Source: Wenzhouxiangella sp. AB-CW3 (GTDB lineage: Bacteria; Pseudomonadota; Gammaproteobacteria; Xanthomonadales; Wenzhouxiangellaceae). Taken from it: DNA of 64,000 nt. A program made the position numbers and the translations under genes. The stretch spans positions 1,317,225-1,381,224 of the forward strand of contig NZ_CP061368.1 in NCBI RefSeq assembly GCF_014725735.1. Direction: 5' to 3'. Every line of letters begins with the position of its first letter. The stretch's first letter is position 1. Shown piece by piece: positions 51,893 to 61,308 of this stretch. The notes beneath the pieces are model-generated. The model saw only the letters and a list, made by a program, of their open reading frames with translations. It made no database searches and was not told the origin of the DNA.

Positions 51893-52186
51893 TCAGCGGG
51901 GCAGGGCGATCACCGGTTTCTTTGGGTGGCGCCGGTAAAGACAGACCACCTGGCCGATGCTGTGCACCTTTTCCGCCCCGGTGGAGGCGATCAGCCGCGC
52001 AATCCACTCGCCGCGCTGTTCCCGATCGCCACGCAGCTTGATCTTGATGAGTTCATGGTGATCCAGCGCCTGCTCGATCTCGGCCAGCACGTTATCGCTC
52101 AGTCCCTTGTCAGCGATCATCACGACCGGTTTGAGGTCATGAGTCAGGCCGCGGAGATACTTTTTTTGCGAAGTGGTCAGGGGCAT
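51893..52186 (-). CDS. yhbY: YhbY, ribosome-assembly RNA-binding protein (CRM domain)
   Basis: 97 residues covering one CRM domain. LTTSQKKYLRGLTHDLKPVVMI, KLRGDREQR and the GxxG-type RNA-binding surface near IGQVVCLYRR match YhbY. It associates with pre-50S ribosomal particles. In E. coli it is divergent from rlmE-ftsH, the same arrangement as here, except that about 700 bases of heptamer repeat now separate the two. Confidence 0.95.
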   Translation of the reverse strand: MPLTTSQKKYLRGLTHDLKPVVMIADKGLSDNVLAEIEQALDHHELIKIKLRGDREQRGEWIARLIASTGAEKVHSIGQVVCLYRRHPKKPVIALPR

Positions 52187-52248
52187 GGGGTGGTGTCTGC
52201 TGATGGAGCCATCATTGTATCGCAGGGTGGGGGGGAGGGAAGGGTGGG

Positions 52249-52570
52249 GTGTTGGGTGTTGGGTGTTGGGTGTTGGGTGTTGGGTGTTAGGTGTTAGGTG
52301 TTAGGTGTTAGGTGTTAGGTGTTAGGTGTTAGGTGTGAAGTGTGAAGTGTGAAGTGTGAAGTGTGAAGTGTGAAGTGTGAAGTGTGAAGTGTGAAGTGTG
52401 AAGTGTGAAGTGGGAAGTGGGAAGTGGGAAGTGGGAAGTGGGAAGTGGGAAGTGGGAAGTGGGAAGTGGGAAGTGGGAAGTGGGAAGTGGGAAGTGGGAA
52501 GTGGGAAGTGGGAAGTGGGAAGTGGGAAGTGGGAAGTGGGAAGTGGGAAGTGGGAAGTGGGAAGTGGGAA
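52249..52570 (+). repeat. Heptamer array E-left, 46 perfect units in four homogeneous blocks
   Basis: 322 bases of uninterrupted 7-base units: GTGTTGG x5 (52249-52283), GTGTTAG x7 (52284-52332), GTGTGAA x11 (52333-52409) and GTGGGAA x23 (52410-52570). Neighbouring blocks differ by one or two bases, as if successive variants arose and then expanded. There is no spacer of any other length. Apparent long open frames across it are an artefact of the 21-base (3 x 7) period lacking stop codons. Confidence 0.97.
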
Positions 52571-52600
52571 GTGTGGCGGGTGGGGTGGTTTTGGTCTGTC

Positions 52601-52632
52601 GTCCCGGAATCGCCGCAGGCGATATCCGGGAC
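52601..52632. repeat. REP-like palindrome between heptamer arrays E
   Basis: GTCCCGGAATCGCC (52601-52614) pairs with GGCGATATCCGGGAC (52618-52632) with one bulged base and a three-base loop. A second, shorter inverted repeat, CCCCGGA / TCCGGGG, lies at 52701-52730. Both resemble repetitive extragenic palindromes. The 52571-52839 interval contains no credible gene. Confidence 0.65.
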
Positions 52633-52839
52633 CCCGCAGGTTGGGAATCTGCACGGCTTGGCGATCAGGTTCAACGTTGTGCCTGCTGATGGGTGCGAGG
52701 CCCCGGATCATCGCGGCGCGCTGTCCGGGGCGACGAGGCAGGGTTATCAGGGGGACCCGTTGGGGGCGTGGCGCGGTGAGAGGCGGCCGGAGGGCTGAAG
52801 AGATCGGCAGCTGAGCGGGTGGGTATTGGTGGTAGCATT

Positions 52840-52888
52840 GTCCCGTTCCCCATCTTCCATCTCCCGTCTTCCGTCTTCCGTCTTCCGC
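52840..52888 (-). repeat. Heptamer array E-right, 7 units, ACGGAAG type on the minus strand
   Basis: Plus-strand units GTCCCGT, TCCCCAT, CTTCCAT, CTCCCGT, CTTCCGT, CTTCCGT, CTTCCGC. It ends five bases before the rlmE ATG, so it replaces the usual ribosome-binding site region with a pyrimidine-rich sequence. Confidence 0.85.
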
Positions 52889-52893
52889 TCCAA

Positions 52894-53496
52894 ATGTCCA
52901 ACTGGAAAAAACGCCAGGAATCAGACCCCTACGTCAAACAAGCCCGCGAGCGAGGCTACCGCGCGCGGGCGGCGTTCAAGCTTGCCGAGCTTGATGACAA
53001 GGACCGCCTGTTTCGCCCCGGCCAGCGGGTCGTGGATCTGGGTGCGGCCCCCGGTAGCTGGTCGCAGGTGGCGCGCGAACGGGTCGGGTCTGGCGGCATC
53101 GTCATTGCCCTGGATATCCTGCCCATGGAGCCTCTTGAGGGAGTGACCTTCATCGAGGGCGATTTTCGTGAGGACGAGCCGCTCGAGGCCCTGGAAACGG
53201 CACTGAACGGCGCGCGAGTAGACCTTGTGCTGTCGGACATGGCGCCCAATATCTCCGGTATCGGGCCGGCCGACCAGGCGCGCAGCATGTACCTGGCGGA
53301 GCTGGCCATGGCCTTTGCCGTCGAGTGGCTGGATATTTCAGGGGTCTTCGTGGTCAAAGTCTTTCAGGGTGAAGGGTTTGACGCGTTTCTCAAGGAGCTG
53401 CGTCAGGCCTTTGGCAGCGTGAAGGTGCGCAAGCCCCGTGCCTCGCGCCCGGAAAGCCGCGAAGTCTACCTGGTGGCAAGAGACCGCAAGGGCTGA
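52894..53496 (+). CDS. rlmE: 23S rRNA 2'-O-ribose U2552 methyltransferase
   Basis: 200 residues from ATG 52894, giving [30 protein letters not shown], the standard FtsJ/RlmE start; a GTG at 52819 would translate the repeat and is rejected. The SAM-binding [15 protein letters not shown] and the Lys-Asp-Lys-Glu catalytic positions (Lys near residue 32, Asp in LSDMAPN, Lys in VVKVFQG, Glu in RPESREVY) are present. It methylates 23S rRNA in late 50S assembly. ftsH follows. No Shine-Dalgarno sequence is visible: heptamer array E-right occupies that position. Confidence 0.96.
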   Translation: MSNWKKRQESDPYVKQARERGYRARAAFKLAELDDKDRLFRPGQRVVDLGAAPGSWSQVARERVGSGGIVIALDILPMEPLEGVTFIEGDFREDEPLEALETALNGARVDLVLSDMAPNISGIGPADQARSMYLAELAMAFAVEWLDISGVFVVKVFQGEGFDAFLKELRQAFGSVKVRKPRASRPESREVYLVARDRKG

Positions 53497-53566
53497 GAGT
53501 ATCCGTTGATTACACATGCGATAGAATGGGTCAGGTGGCCACAAGACCCGACCCCGGAGTAATGTT

Positions 53567-55483
53567 TTGAGTGATTTTGCCAAGAATCTTCTAATGTGGA
53601 TCATCATCGCGGTGGTGCTGATGAGTGTGTTCAATCACTACTCACAGACCGACCCCGAGCCGCGCGAGATGATCTACTCGGTGTTCCTGGAGCAGGTCCG
53701 CAGCGGCAACATCGAGGAAGTGGTGATCCAGGAAGGCCAGGGTGGCAAGACCATCACCGGCCAGACGCTGGATGGGCGTGACTTTCTGGTAACCGCGCCG
53801 CGTGATGACGGGCTGATCAAGGATCTGCTCGATCACAATGTCGCCATTGACGCCAAGCCGCCGGAGGGTCGGTCGCTGGTGCTCGATATCCTGATCAGCC
53901 TGCTGCCGGTACTCGTGCTGGTGGGCCTCTGGGTCTATTTCATGCGCCAGATGCAGGGCGGCGCCGGCGGACGCGGCGGGGCGATGAGTTTCGGCAAGTC
54001 TCGCGCAAAGTTGCAGGGCGAGGATCAGGTCAAGGTCACCTTCAGTGATGTCGCCGGTTGCGACGAAGCCAAGGACGAAGTGACCGAACTGGTCGATTTC
54101 CTGCGCGACCCCGGCAAATTCCAGCGTCTGGGCGGACACATTCCCAAGGGCATTCTCATGGTCGGCCCGCCGGGAACCGGCAAGACCCTGCTGGCCCGGG
54201 CCATCGCCGGCGAGGCACAGGTGCCGTTTTTCTCCATCTCCGGCTCGGACTTCGTCGAGATGTTCGTCGGTGTCGGTGCCTCGCGCGTTCGCGACATGTT
54301 CGAAACCGCCAAGAAACATGCCCCGTGCATCATTTTCATCGACGAGCTCGATGCCGTTGGTCGTCATCGTGGTGCCGGTCTGGGTGGTGGTCATGACGAG
54401 CGTGAGCAGACCCTCAACCAGTTGCTGGTGGAAATGGATGGCTTTGAGGGCAGCGAGGGCATCATCCTGATTGCCGCGACCAACCGCCCCGACGTGCTCG
54501 ATCCGGCCCTGCTGCGACCGGGTCGCTTCGACCGCCAGGTGGTTGTTCCGCTGCCCGACCTCAAGGGGCGCGAGCATATTCTCAATGTGCACATGCGCAA
54601 GGTGCCGTGCGACGAGAATGTCAATGCCCGCCTGATCGCACGGGGCACGCCCGGTTTCTCAGGCGCCGATCTGGCCAACCTGGTCAACGAGGCCGCTCTG
54701 TTTGCGGCGCGCCAGAACTCGAAGACGGTCACCCACCAGCACTTCGAGCAGGCCAAGGACAAGATCATGATGGGCGCCGAGCGCAAGTCCATGGTCATGG
54801 ACGAGGAAGACAAGCGTCTGACTGCCTACCACGAGGCGGGTCATGCCATTGTCGGTCGCATCGTGCCCGAGCACGATCCGGTCTACAAGGTGACGATCAT
54901 TCCTCGCGGACGTGCGCTGGGCATGACCATGTTCCTGCCCGAGCAGGACAAGTACAGCCAGAACAAGACCGAGCTGGAGAGTCAGCTCGCCAGCCTGTTC
55001 GGCGGACGGGTGGCCGAGGAGCTGATCTATGGCAAAGACAAGGTCACCACCGGGGCCTCCAACGATATCGAGCGGGCCACCCAGATTGCCCGCAACATGG
55101 TCGCGAAGTGGGGGCTGTCGGATGTCATGGGGCCCTTGTCCTACGACGAGAACGAAGATGAGGTCTTTCTTGGTCGCTCGGTGACCCAGCACAAGCATAT
55201 TTCCGACGAAACCCATCGGCAGATGGACAAGGAAGTGCGTCAGATCATCGATCGGGCCTACGAGCGGTGCAGGGAAATCCTACAGACGAACATGGACAAG
55301 CTGCACCTGATGGCCGAGGCGCTGATGCGCTACGAGACCATCGACGCGAAGCAGATCGACCAGATCATGGACGGCCATGAGCCCGATCCGCCCGAAGGCT
55401 GGGACGATTCCGGAGCGCCGGATTCCGATTCCGGTGCGGGTGACGATGATCAGGCGCCGGATGGTCAGCCGGCAACCGGTTGA
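53567..55483 (+). CDS. ftsH: FtsH, ATP-dependent membrane zinc metalloprotease
   Basis: 638 residues from TTG (GGAG seven bases upstream), giving [14 protein letters not shown]. Two N-terminal membrane helices flank a small periplasmic domain. The AAA module has Walker [18 protein letters not shown] and the arginine-finger region RPGRFDRQV. The protease domain has HEAGH (about residue 422-426) as zinc ligands and the third ligand Asp in [10 protein letters not shown]. It degrades membrane proteins and regulators such as LpxC and sigma-32. It follows rlmE by 70 bases and precedes folP. Confidence 0.98.
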   Translation: MSDFAKNLLMWIIIAVVLMSVFNHYSQTDPEPREMIYSVFLEQVRSGNIEEVVIQEGQGGKTITGQTLDGRDFLVTAPRDDGLIKDLLDHNVAIDAKPPEGRSLVLDILISLLPVLVLVGLWVYFMRQMQGGAGGRGGAMSFGKSRAKLQGEDQVKVTFSDVAGCDEAKDEVTELVDFLRDPGKFQRLGGHIPKGILMVGPPGTGKTLLARAIAGEAQVPFFSISGSDFVEMFVGVGASRVRDMFETAKKHAPCIIFIDELDAVGRHRGAGLGGGHDEREQTLNQLLVEMDGFEGSEGIILIAATNRPDVLDPALLRPGRFDRQVVVPLPDLKGREHILNVHMRKVPCDENVNARLIARGTPGFSGADLANLVNEAALFAARQNSKTVTHQHFEQAKDKIMMGAERKSMVMDEEDKRLTAYHEAGHAIVGRIVPEHDPVYKVTIIPRGRALGMTMFLPEQDKYSQNKTELESQLASLFGGRVAEELIYGKDKVTTGASNDIERATQIARNMVAKWGLSDVMGPLSYDENEDEVFLGRSVTQHKHISDETHRQMDKEVRQIIDRAYERCREILQTNMDKLHLMAEALMRYETIDAKQIDQIMDGHEPDPPEGWDDSGAPDSDSGAGDDDQAPDGQPATG

Positions 55484-55531
55484 CGACTTTTGCTCTGACA
55501 TCCTGAATATCGGCGGTCACCCATCGGATTG

Positions 55532-56377
55532 ATGGCAAGGAATCTGCAGCAACGCCTGAAAGAGGCGGCCGCTCACCAGCGGCCGCTGGTCATGGGGGTG
55601 GTCAACGTCACCCCCGATTCCTTTTCCGACGGCGGTCTGTTTCTTGACCCGGCCCGTGCCGTTTCGCATGCGCTCGCGCTGGCCGGGCAGGGTGCCGACT
55701 TGCTCGATGTGGGCGGTGAGTCAACCCGACCAGGGGCCGATCCGGTCGACCAGAACGACGAGCTTGAGCGGGTCCTGCCGGTCATAGAAGGCATCGTGTC
55801 GGCCACTGATGTGCCGGTTTCCATCGACACCTCCAAGCCTGATGTCATGCGCGCGGCGGTGGCTGCCGGGGCGGCCATGGTCAACGACGTCAACGGTTTG
55901 CGTGCCGAAGGAGCCATCGAGGCCGTCGCCGGCATGGACGTGCCGGTCTGCATCATGCACATGCTCGGCGAGCCACGCACCATGCAGCACGACCCCCGAT
56001 ACAGCGACGTGGTGGGTGACATCGCGGATTTCCTTGGCGAACGCGTAGCGGCCTGTCGCGCGGCCGGCATGGACAAGGACCGCATCGTGCTCGATCCGGG
56101 CTTCGGGTTCGGCAAGACCCTGGCCCACAACTTCGAATTATTGCGCCGACTCGATGAACTGGTGGCCCTGGGCCACCCGGTGCTGGCCGGCATGTCGCGC
56201 AAGTCGATGCTGGGCACGCTGTGTGGTCGCGACAACCCGGCCGATCGGGTGGCCGCATCGGTCGCCGCCCACCTGCTGGCGGTGCAGAAGGGGGCAGCCA
56301 TTGTTCGCGTGCACGATGTGGCCGAGATGGTCGATGCCCTGGCTGTCTGGCGTGCCACGACCGCTATCGAAGACTGA
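55532..56377 (+). CDS. folP: Dihydropteroate synthase
   Basis: 281 residues. VMGVVNVTPDSFSDGG, DVGGESTRPGADPV, the VSIDTSKPDVMRAAV loop and DPGFGFGKT are the pterin- and p-aminobenzoate-binding segments. It condenses 6-hydroxymethyl-dihydropterin diphosphate with p-aminobenzoate in folate synthesis and is the sulfonamide target. It sits between ftsH and glmM, the standard order. Confidence 0.97.
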   Translation: MARNLQQRLKEAAAHQRPLVMGVVNVTPDSFSDGGLFLDPARAVSHALALAGQGADLLDVGGESTRPGADPVDQNDELERVLPVIEGIVSATDVPVSIDTSKPDVMRAAVAAGAAMVNDVNGLRAEGAIEAVAGMDVPVCIMHMLGEPRTMQHDPRYSDVVGDIADFLGERVAACRAAGMDKDRIVLDPGFGFGKTLAHNFELLRRLDELVALGHPVLAGMSRKSMLGTLCGRDNPADRVAASVAAHLLAVQKGAAIVRVHDVAEMVDALAVWRATTAIED

Positions 56378-56420
56378 GCCCGACTGCCGCGGGGCGGTGC
56401 GCATCCCTTAGAATACCGCC

Positions 56421-57773
56421 ATGGCTGCTAGATACTTTGGAACTGACGGCATTCGCGGACGCGTCGGCGAACCGCCAATCACTGCCGACTTCGTGCTCAG
56501 GCTGGGCTGGGCGGCCGGTAGCGTGTTGACCGAAACCTTCGGTGAGGATGTTGCCGTGGTGATCGGCAAGGATACTCGTATTTCGGGCTACCTCTTCGAA
56601 TCGGCCCTGGAGGCGGGTTTTTCTGCCGCCGGCGTGGATGTGTTGCTGCTTGGTCCCATGCCGACGCCCGCGGTGGCACACCTGACCCGCAGTCTGCACG
56701 CGGTGTCCGGCGTGGTGATCTCGGCCTCGCACAATCCCTTTGAAGACAATGGCATCAAGTTCTTCTCGGGCCACGGGGAAAAGCTGGACGACGAGCTGCA
56801 GGAAGCCATCGAGCGCAAGCTCGACGAGTCCATGACGCATGTCGAGCCGCACCGGCTGGGCAAGGCGACCCGCATTGACGATGCCATCGGCCGCTACGTG
56901 GAGTACTGCAAGGGTACGGTGACCTGGGGTACCCGACTCGATGATCTCAGGATCGTGGTCGATTGCGCCAATGGGGCTACATACCGTATTGCGCCGGATG
57001 TGTTTCGTGAGCTTGGTGCGGAGGTGATTACCATCTTCGACCAGCCAGACGGACTCAACATCAATCGCGAATGTGGCTCGACGCATCCGGACAACCTGGC
57101 CCGAATGGTGCGTGCCGAGCGCGCGGATGTGGGCGTGGCCTTCGACGGAGACGGCGACCGGGTGATCATGGCCGATGCCCAGGGCAACCTGATCGACGGC
57201 GATCAGATTCTGTTTGTTCTGGCCGATGCCAGGCGGGCCAACGGCGGCCTGGAAGGCGGCGTGGTTGGCACGGTGATGAGCAATTTCGGCCTGGAGCAGG
57301 CCTTTCGCGAATCCGGCATCCCCTTTGTTCGCAGCCCGGTGGGCGATCGCCACGTACACCAGTGGCTGACCGAGCGTGGCTGGGTGCTGGGGGGTGAATC
57401 ATCCGGCCACATCCTGTGCCTGGATCGGGCAACCACCGGTTGCGGCATTGTCAGCGCGCTGCAGGTGCTGGAAGTACTGGCCCGCAGCGGTCGTTCCCTT
57501 GCCGAACTGGCTGCCGGAATGGTCAAGTGCCCCCAGGTCATGATCAACGTTCCCATTGCCAGCCAGCGTCGGGCGGAGCTGACCGCCAGTCCGGCCATCG
57601 AGGATGCGGTAAAGCGCGTTGAATCGGAGCTGGCCGGCGATGGCCGAGTCATCCTGCGACCCTCCGGAACCGAGCCGGTGGTGCGGGTTACGGTCGAAGG
57701 TATGGACGGTGGCCAGGTCGATCATCTCGCCCGCGAGCTGGCCGATGTCGTGCGCGACTCGCTGGCGGAATGA
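56421..57773 (+). CDS. glmM: Phosphoglucosamine mutase
   Basis: 450 residues. The phosphoserine active site is in VVISASHNPFEDNGIKFF (Ser near residue 102). DGDGDRVIMAD binds the metal, GEXSGH-type GGESSGHIL binds the sugar, and RPSGTEPVVRV binds the phosphate. It makes glucosamine-1-phosphate for peptidoglycan and LPS. Its 3' end overlaps the next gene by four bases. Confidence 0.97.
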   Translation: MAARYFGTDGIRGRVGEPPITADFVLRLGWAAGSVLTETFGEDVAVVIGKDTRISGYLFESALEAGFSAAGVDVLLLGPMPTPAVAHLTRSLHAVSGVVISASHNPFEDNGIKFFSGHGEKLDDELQEAIERKLDESMTHVEPHRLGKATRIDDAIGRYVEYCKGTVTWGTRLDDLRIVVDCANGATYRIAPDVFRELGAEVITIFDQPDGLNINRECGSTHPDNLARMVRAERADVGVAFDGDGDRVIMADAQGNLIDGDQILFVLADARRANGGLEGGVVGTVMSNFGLEQAFRESGIPFVRSPVGDRHVHQWLTERGWVLGGESSGHILCLDRATTGCGIVSALQVLEVLARSGRSLAELAAGMVKCPQVMINVPIASQRRAELTASPAIEDAVKRVESELAGDGRVILRPSGTEPVVRVTVEGMDGGQVDHLARELADVVRDSLAE

Positions 57774-58717
57774 GCGCCCATGCAACGGGCATTCCAGTGC
57801 TGTCGCTCAAGGCCTTCAAAAGCCAGGACGGCAGTTTTGCGCGCGATCTGGGCCGGGCCTGGCGCGAATTCGGATTCGTCGGGATCACTGATCATGACAT
57901 TGACGATGCCCTGATCGAGCAGGCTTACTCGGTATTCCGCGCATTCTTCGCGCTGCCGCAACGTGTCAAGCGGAAGTATCACCAGCCGGGCAGTGGCGGT
58001 GCGCGTGGCTACACCGGCTTTGGCATCGAGCAGGCGCGGTCGCACAACGTGCCCGACCTCAAGGAGTTCTGGCACGTGGGGCGTGAGCTCAACGACGACA
58101 ATCCGTACCCGGGAGTACTCCACCCCAATATCTGGCCTGACGAGGTGCCGGATTTTCGCACGGCGGCCCTGGCCATGTACCGGGCGCTGGAGCGACTGGG
58201 CAACCGCTTGCTGTCGGCGGCCGCCCTGGATCTCGGGCTGGACCGTGACTGGTTCTCGGACAAGACCAGGTACGGCAACTCCATTCTGCGCCCGTTGCAC
58301 TATCCGCCCATCGGGCAGGCGCCGGAGGGTGCCGTGCGCGCCGCGGAGCACGAAGACATCAATCTGATCACCCTGCTGGTGGGCTCCCGTGAACAGGGAC
58401 TTGAAATCCTTAACCGCAAGGGCACCTGGGTGCCTGTGACCACGCTGCCGGGCACCATTATCGTCAACGTGGGCGACATGCTGCAGCGCCTGACCAATCA
58501 TGTCTATCCATCGACCACGCACCGGGTGGTCAACCCGCCAGGGGCGGCCGCCGGGCAGTCGCGCTATTCAATCCCGTTTTTTCTGCACCCCAATCCGGAC
58601 TTCGTGATCCGGACCCTGCCGGGCTGTGCAGGTGCGGGGCAACCGGATCGCTACCCGGAACCGATCACGGCAAACGACTATCTGAGGCAGCGCCTGAAGG
58701 AGATTCGTTTGCTGTGA
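57770..58717 (+). CDS. Isopenicillin-N-synthase-family 2-oxoglutarate/Fe(II)-dependent oxygenase
   Basis: 315 residues. The N-terminal DIOX_N region (IPVLSLKAFKSQDGSFARDLGRAWREFGFVGITDH, by segment) is followed by the iron-binding His-x-Asp in AAEHEDINLITLL, the distal His in PSTTHRVVNP and the 2-oxoglutarate Arg-x-Ser in SRYSIPFFLHP. All iron ligands are intact. The substrate is unknown; bacterial relatives occur next to many pathways. The four-base overlap with glmM suggests co-expression but not a shared pathway. Confidence 0.9.
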   Translation: MSAHATGIPVLSLKAFKSQDGSFARDLGRAWREFGFVGITDHDIDDALIEQAYSVFRAFFALPQRVKRKYHQPGSGGARGYTGFGIEQARSHNVPDLKEFWHVGRELNDDNPYPGVLHPNIWPDEVPDFRTAALAMYRALERLGNRLLSAAALDLGLDRDWFSDKTRYGNSILRPLHYPPIGQAPEGAVRAAEHEDINLITLLVGSREQGLEILNRKGTWVPVTTLPGTIIVNVGDMLQRLTNHVYPSTTHRVVNPPGAAAGQSRYSIPFFLHPNPDFVIRTLPGCAGAGQPDRYPEPITANDYLRQRLKEIRLL

Positions 58718-58769
58718 GCCCTCATTCCCGGTTAGTCTGTTGGGCGGCTCTAAGCCAGGGGAGGGAAGA

Positions 58770-59798
58770 ATGTATCAATTAACCAGTGGCGAGCGATACG
58801 CGCGGCTCAGGCGATGGCACGACCATCACCTGGAAGTCTATTTTGGTGCCCGCGATCTCGACGCCGCCCTGGCGACTTATCATCCCGAGGCGGTGGGGTA
58901 TGGAACCGGCCGTGGCGAGGAGGGCAATAGTCCGGAGAAGTTGCGTGGGGTGGTGATCGGCGACCTTCAGAGCTTCCCCGAGCGAATCGATTACCGCACC
59001 CGGGATCGCAGCTTCCATGCCGTCTCCCCCGACGTGGTGCTGTGTCAGGTCTGCCTGGATTTGACTCTGGATATCAATGCTCACCGCGTCAACCTCAGAA
59101 ACCTGCGGCACAGCCTGGTCGCCCGGGAAACCGATGACGGCGATTTCAGGATCTGCCATGTGCACGTGTCCTACCCCACTGATCTGCACGGTGAGGAAGA
59201 GCCCTACCCGCTCAAGGAGATCGAGGAGATCTCTGAGGTGGTGGACGAGATGGTCGCCAGCAAGACCCGCGACCTGACCACGGCGTATCGCAAGCTCGAG
59301 CACATGGCCATCCGCGACCGGCTGACCGGCGTGTTCAATCGCATTCGCGTCGACGAGAAGCTGGAGCAGGAAGTCAGGCGCGCCAATCGCTACGGCAGTC
59401 CGATTGCCCTGATCATGCTCGACATTGACGACTTCAAGGTGGTCAATGACAACCATGGCCACCTCAGCGGCGATCGGGTGCTCAAGGAGCTGGCGCGGCT
59501 GGCCACTGAAATGACACGCGATACCGACCTGGTGGGGCGCTGGGGCGGTGAGGAATTCATCATCATCCTGCCCGAGACCTCGGCCGAGCAGGCCGCCGAG
59601 ATCGGGGAACGAATTCGCGAGGCATTTGGCGAGACTGCGTTCCAATCCGACTCGGGTGCGCCCATCGAACTGTCGCTGAGCTGTGGGGTCAGCGAATTCC
59701 AGGATGGCGACGATGCCGAATCAGTTTTTCGGCGCGCCGATCAGGCCCTGTACGAGGCCAAGCGTGCGGGCAAGAACCGGGTGGTGCAGAAGCATTGA
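58770..59798 (+). CDS. Diguanylate cyclase with N-terminal SnoaL/NTF2-like sensor domain
   Basis: 342 residues from ATG 58770 (GAGGGAAG upstream). Residues about 10-135 (HDHHLEVYFGARDLDAALATYHPEAVGYGTGRGEE and later strands, by region) look like a SnoaL-like NTF2-fold domain, likely a ligand sensor. A short helical linker leads to the GGDEF domain (about 180-342): DRLTGVFNRIRVDEKL, DIDDFKVVNDNHGH and the active motif GGEEF. The inhibitory I-site RxxD (RDTD) is five residues before GGEEF, so product feedback is expected. It is soluble, with no membrane helix. Confidence 0.92.
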   Translation: MYQLTSGERYARLRRWHDHHLEVYFGARDLDAALATYHPEAVGYGTGRGEEGNSPEKLRGVVIGDLQSFPERIDYRTRDRSFHAVSPDVVLCQVCLDLTLDINAHRVNLRNLRHSLVARETDDGDFRICHVHVSYPTDLHGEEEPYPLKEIEEISEVVDEMVASKTRDLTTAYRKLEHMAIRDRLTGVFNRIRVDEKLEQEVRRANRYGSPIALIMLDIDDFKVVNDNHGHLSGDRVLKELARLATEMTRDTDLVGRWGGEEFIIILPETSAEQAAEIGERIREAFGETAFQSDSGAPIELSLSCGVSEFQDGDDAESVFRRADQALYEAKRAGKNRVVQKH

Positions 59799-59818
59799 CA
59801 ATGTCTTTGCCGAAGGCC

Positions 59819-61300
59819 TCAGAGCGGACCCTGTTGTTCATAGGCTTCGGCATCGAAACGGGCCAGCCGTTTTCTGAAACCCAGCGTGAAACCGGGCCAG
59901 ATCGTGGCATTGCGCCGCGTAACCGGATGCAGATACCAGCTTGAACAGCCGCCGGCGTTCCAGACCGAGCCGGCCAGTCGACGCTCCAGCATGGCGTTCC
60001 ACGCCGCCTGGGCTGATGCCTTGACCTCGATCCGGTCGCTGCGGTGCCGGTCCATCTCGTCCAGTGCCGCACCCAGGTAGCGAAGCTGCGACTCGATCAT
60101 CATGATCACCGAGTTGTGCCCCAGCGCCGTGTTGGGCCCGAGCAGCATGAACAGGTTGGGAAAGCCGGATACGGTGGTGCCCTTGTAGGCCTCCGGCCCG
60201 GCCTGCCAATCAGCCGCCAGATCCTGCCCGTTGCAGCCGATGATCAGTCCCTCGGGAACCGGTGCGGTGGCCTTGAAACCGGTTGCAAGGATCAGGGCAT
60301 CGATGACCCTGCGGCGTCCATCGGAGTCGACGATGGCGTCGGATTCGATACGGGAGATGCCGCGGTTGATCAGCTCGACATGGTCCTGATTGAGTACCGG
60401 GTAGAAGTCGCTGGCCAGCAAGACGCGCTTGCAGCCGATGTCGTAATCCGGGCGCATGGCCCGGGCCAGTTCGGGATCATCGATCTGGCGTCTGCGATGC
60501 CAGTCGGCCAGCAAGCGGTGTCCGGCCGCCAGGCGATTGCTCCACAGGAAGGCGGGTACGCGGGTCTCCGAGATGGCCCAGACACCGAAGCGGACCAGTT
60601 TCTGCAGCCAGGGAAGACGCCGATAGAGCGCACGCCGGCGCGGTCCAATGGCCCGGTCGGGCCTTGGAATGATCCAGTTGGGCGTGCGTTGGTAGATGTC
60701 GAGTTGTTTCGCCTGACGGGCGACGTGCGGAATCAGTTGAACGGCCGAGGCCCCGGTGCCAATCACCGCTACCCGGCGATGGGTCAGATCAAGGTCTTCC
60801 GGCCACTGCTGGGTGTGCACGACCTTGCCCGCGAAGCCTCCGAGACCGGGTATGTCCGGCCAGTGTGGGCGTGAAAGGCCGCCCAGGGCGGGCACCAGGA
60901 TGCGAGCACGACATACGCGGCCCGTAGCATCGCTCAGGTGCCAGCGTCGCTCCTGCTCGTTCCAGTTCGCCCGCACGATTTCGGTGCCCAGCTCGATTCG
61001 GCTTTCAAGACGATGCTGTCGCACCAGATTCTCGAGATACGCCTGAATCTCGACCCTGGGAGCAAAGCGGCGGGTCCAGTCCGGGTTGGGTGCAAAGGAG
61101 AAGGAGTACAGGTGCGAGGGCACATCACAGGCACAACCCGGGTAGCGATTGACCCACCAGGTACCGCCTACTCCGCCGCACTTATCGAAGACCCTGAAAT
61201 TCTCGCGACCACGCCGGCCAAGCAGGATGGCCGCACCTACACCGCTGAAGCCGGCGCCGATGATGGCCACATCGAGTTCGTCGCGGCGCTGCTGGTTCAT
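59819..61300 (-). CDS. Flavin-containing monooxygenase (Baeyer-Villiger/FMO type)
   Basis: 493 residues. The N-terminal FAD-binding GAGFSGVGAA and FDKCGGVGGTWWVNRYPGC, the fingerprint FAGKVVHTQQWP (FxGxxxHTxxWP) and the NADPH-binding GTGASAVQL are all present. It uses NADPH and O2 to oxygenate ketones or nucleophilic hetero-atoms; the substrate is not predictable. It stands alone between the diguanylate cyclase (convergent) and the DUF2489 gene on the same strand. Confidence 0.92.
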   Translation of the reverse strand: MNQQRRDELDVAIIGAGFSGVGAAILLGRRGRENFRVFDKCGGVGGTWWVNRYPGCACDVPSHLYSFSFAPNPDWTRRFAPRVEIQAYLENLVRQHRLESRIELGTEIVRANWNEQERRWHLSDATGRVCRARILVPALGGLSRPHWPDIPGLGGFAGKVVHTQQWPEDLDLTHRRVAVIGTGASAVQLIPHVARQAKQLDIYQRTPNWIIPRPDRAIGPRRRALYRRLPWLQKLVRFGVWAISETRVPAFLWSNRLAAGHRLLADWHRRRQIDDPELARAMRPDYDIGCKRVLLASDFYPVLNQDHVELINRGISRIESDAIVDSDGRRRVIDALILATGFKATAPVPEGLIIGCNGQDLAADWQAGPEAYKGTTVSGFPNLFMLLGPNTALGHNSVIMMIESQLRYLGAALDEMDRHRSDRIEVKASAQAAWNAMLERRLAGSVWNAGGCSSWYLHPVTRRNATIWPGFTLGFRKRLARFDAEAYEQQGPL

Positions 61301-61308
61301 CACGGTTG

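Noticed and set aside
52249-52570. CRISPR array
   Set aside because: Units are 7 bases, contiguous and without spacers; no cas genes are present.
52398-52814. Open frames of 94-138 codons running through the heptamer array, with a repeated KWEVGSG-type peptide
   Set aside because: A 7-base repeat has a 21-base coding period and by chance no stop codon in several frames; there is no ribosome-binding site, no homology and similar frames exist on both strands.
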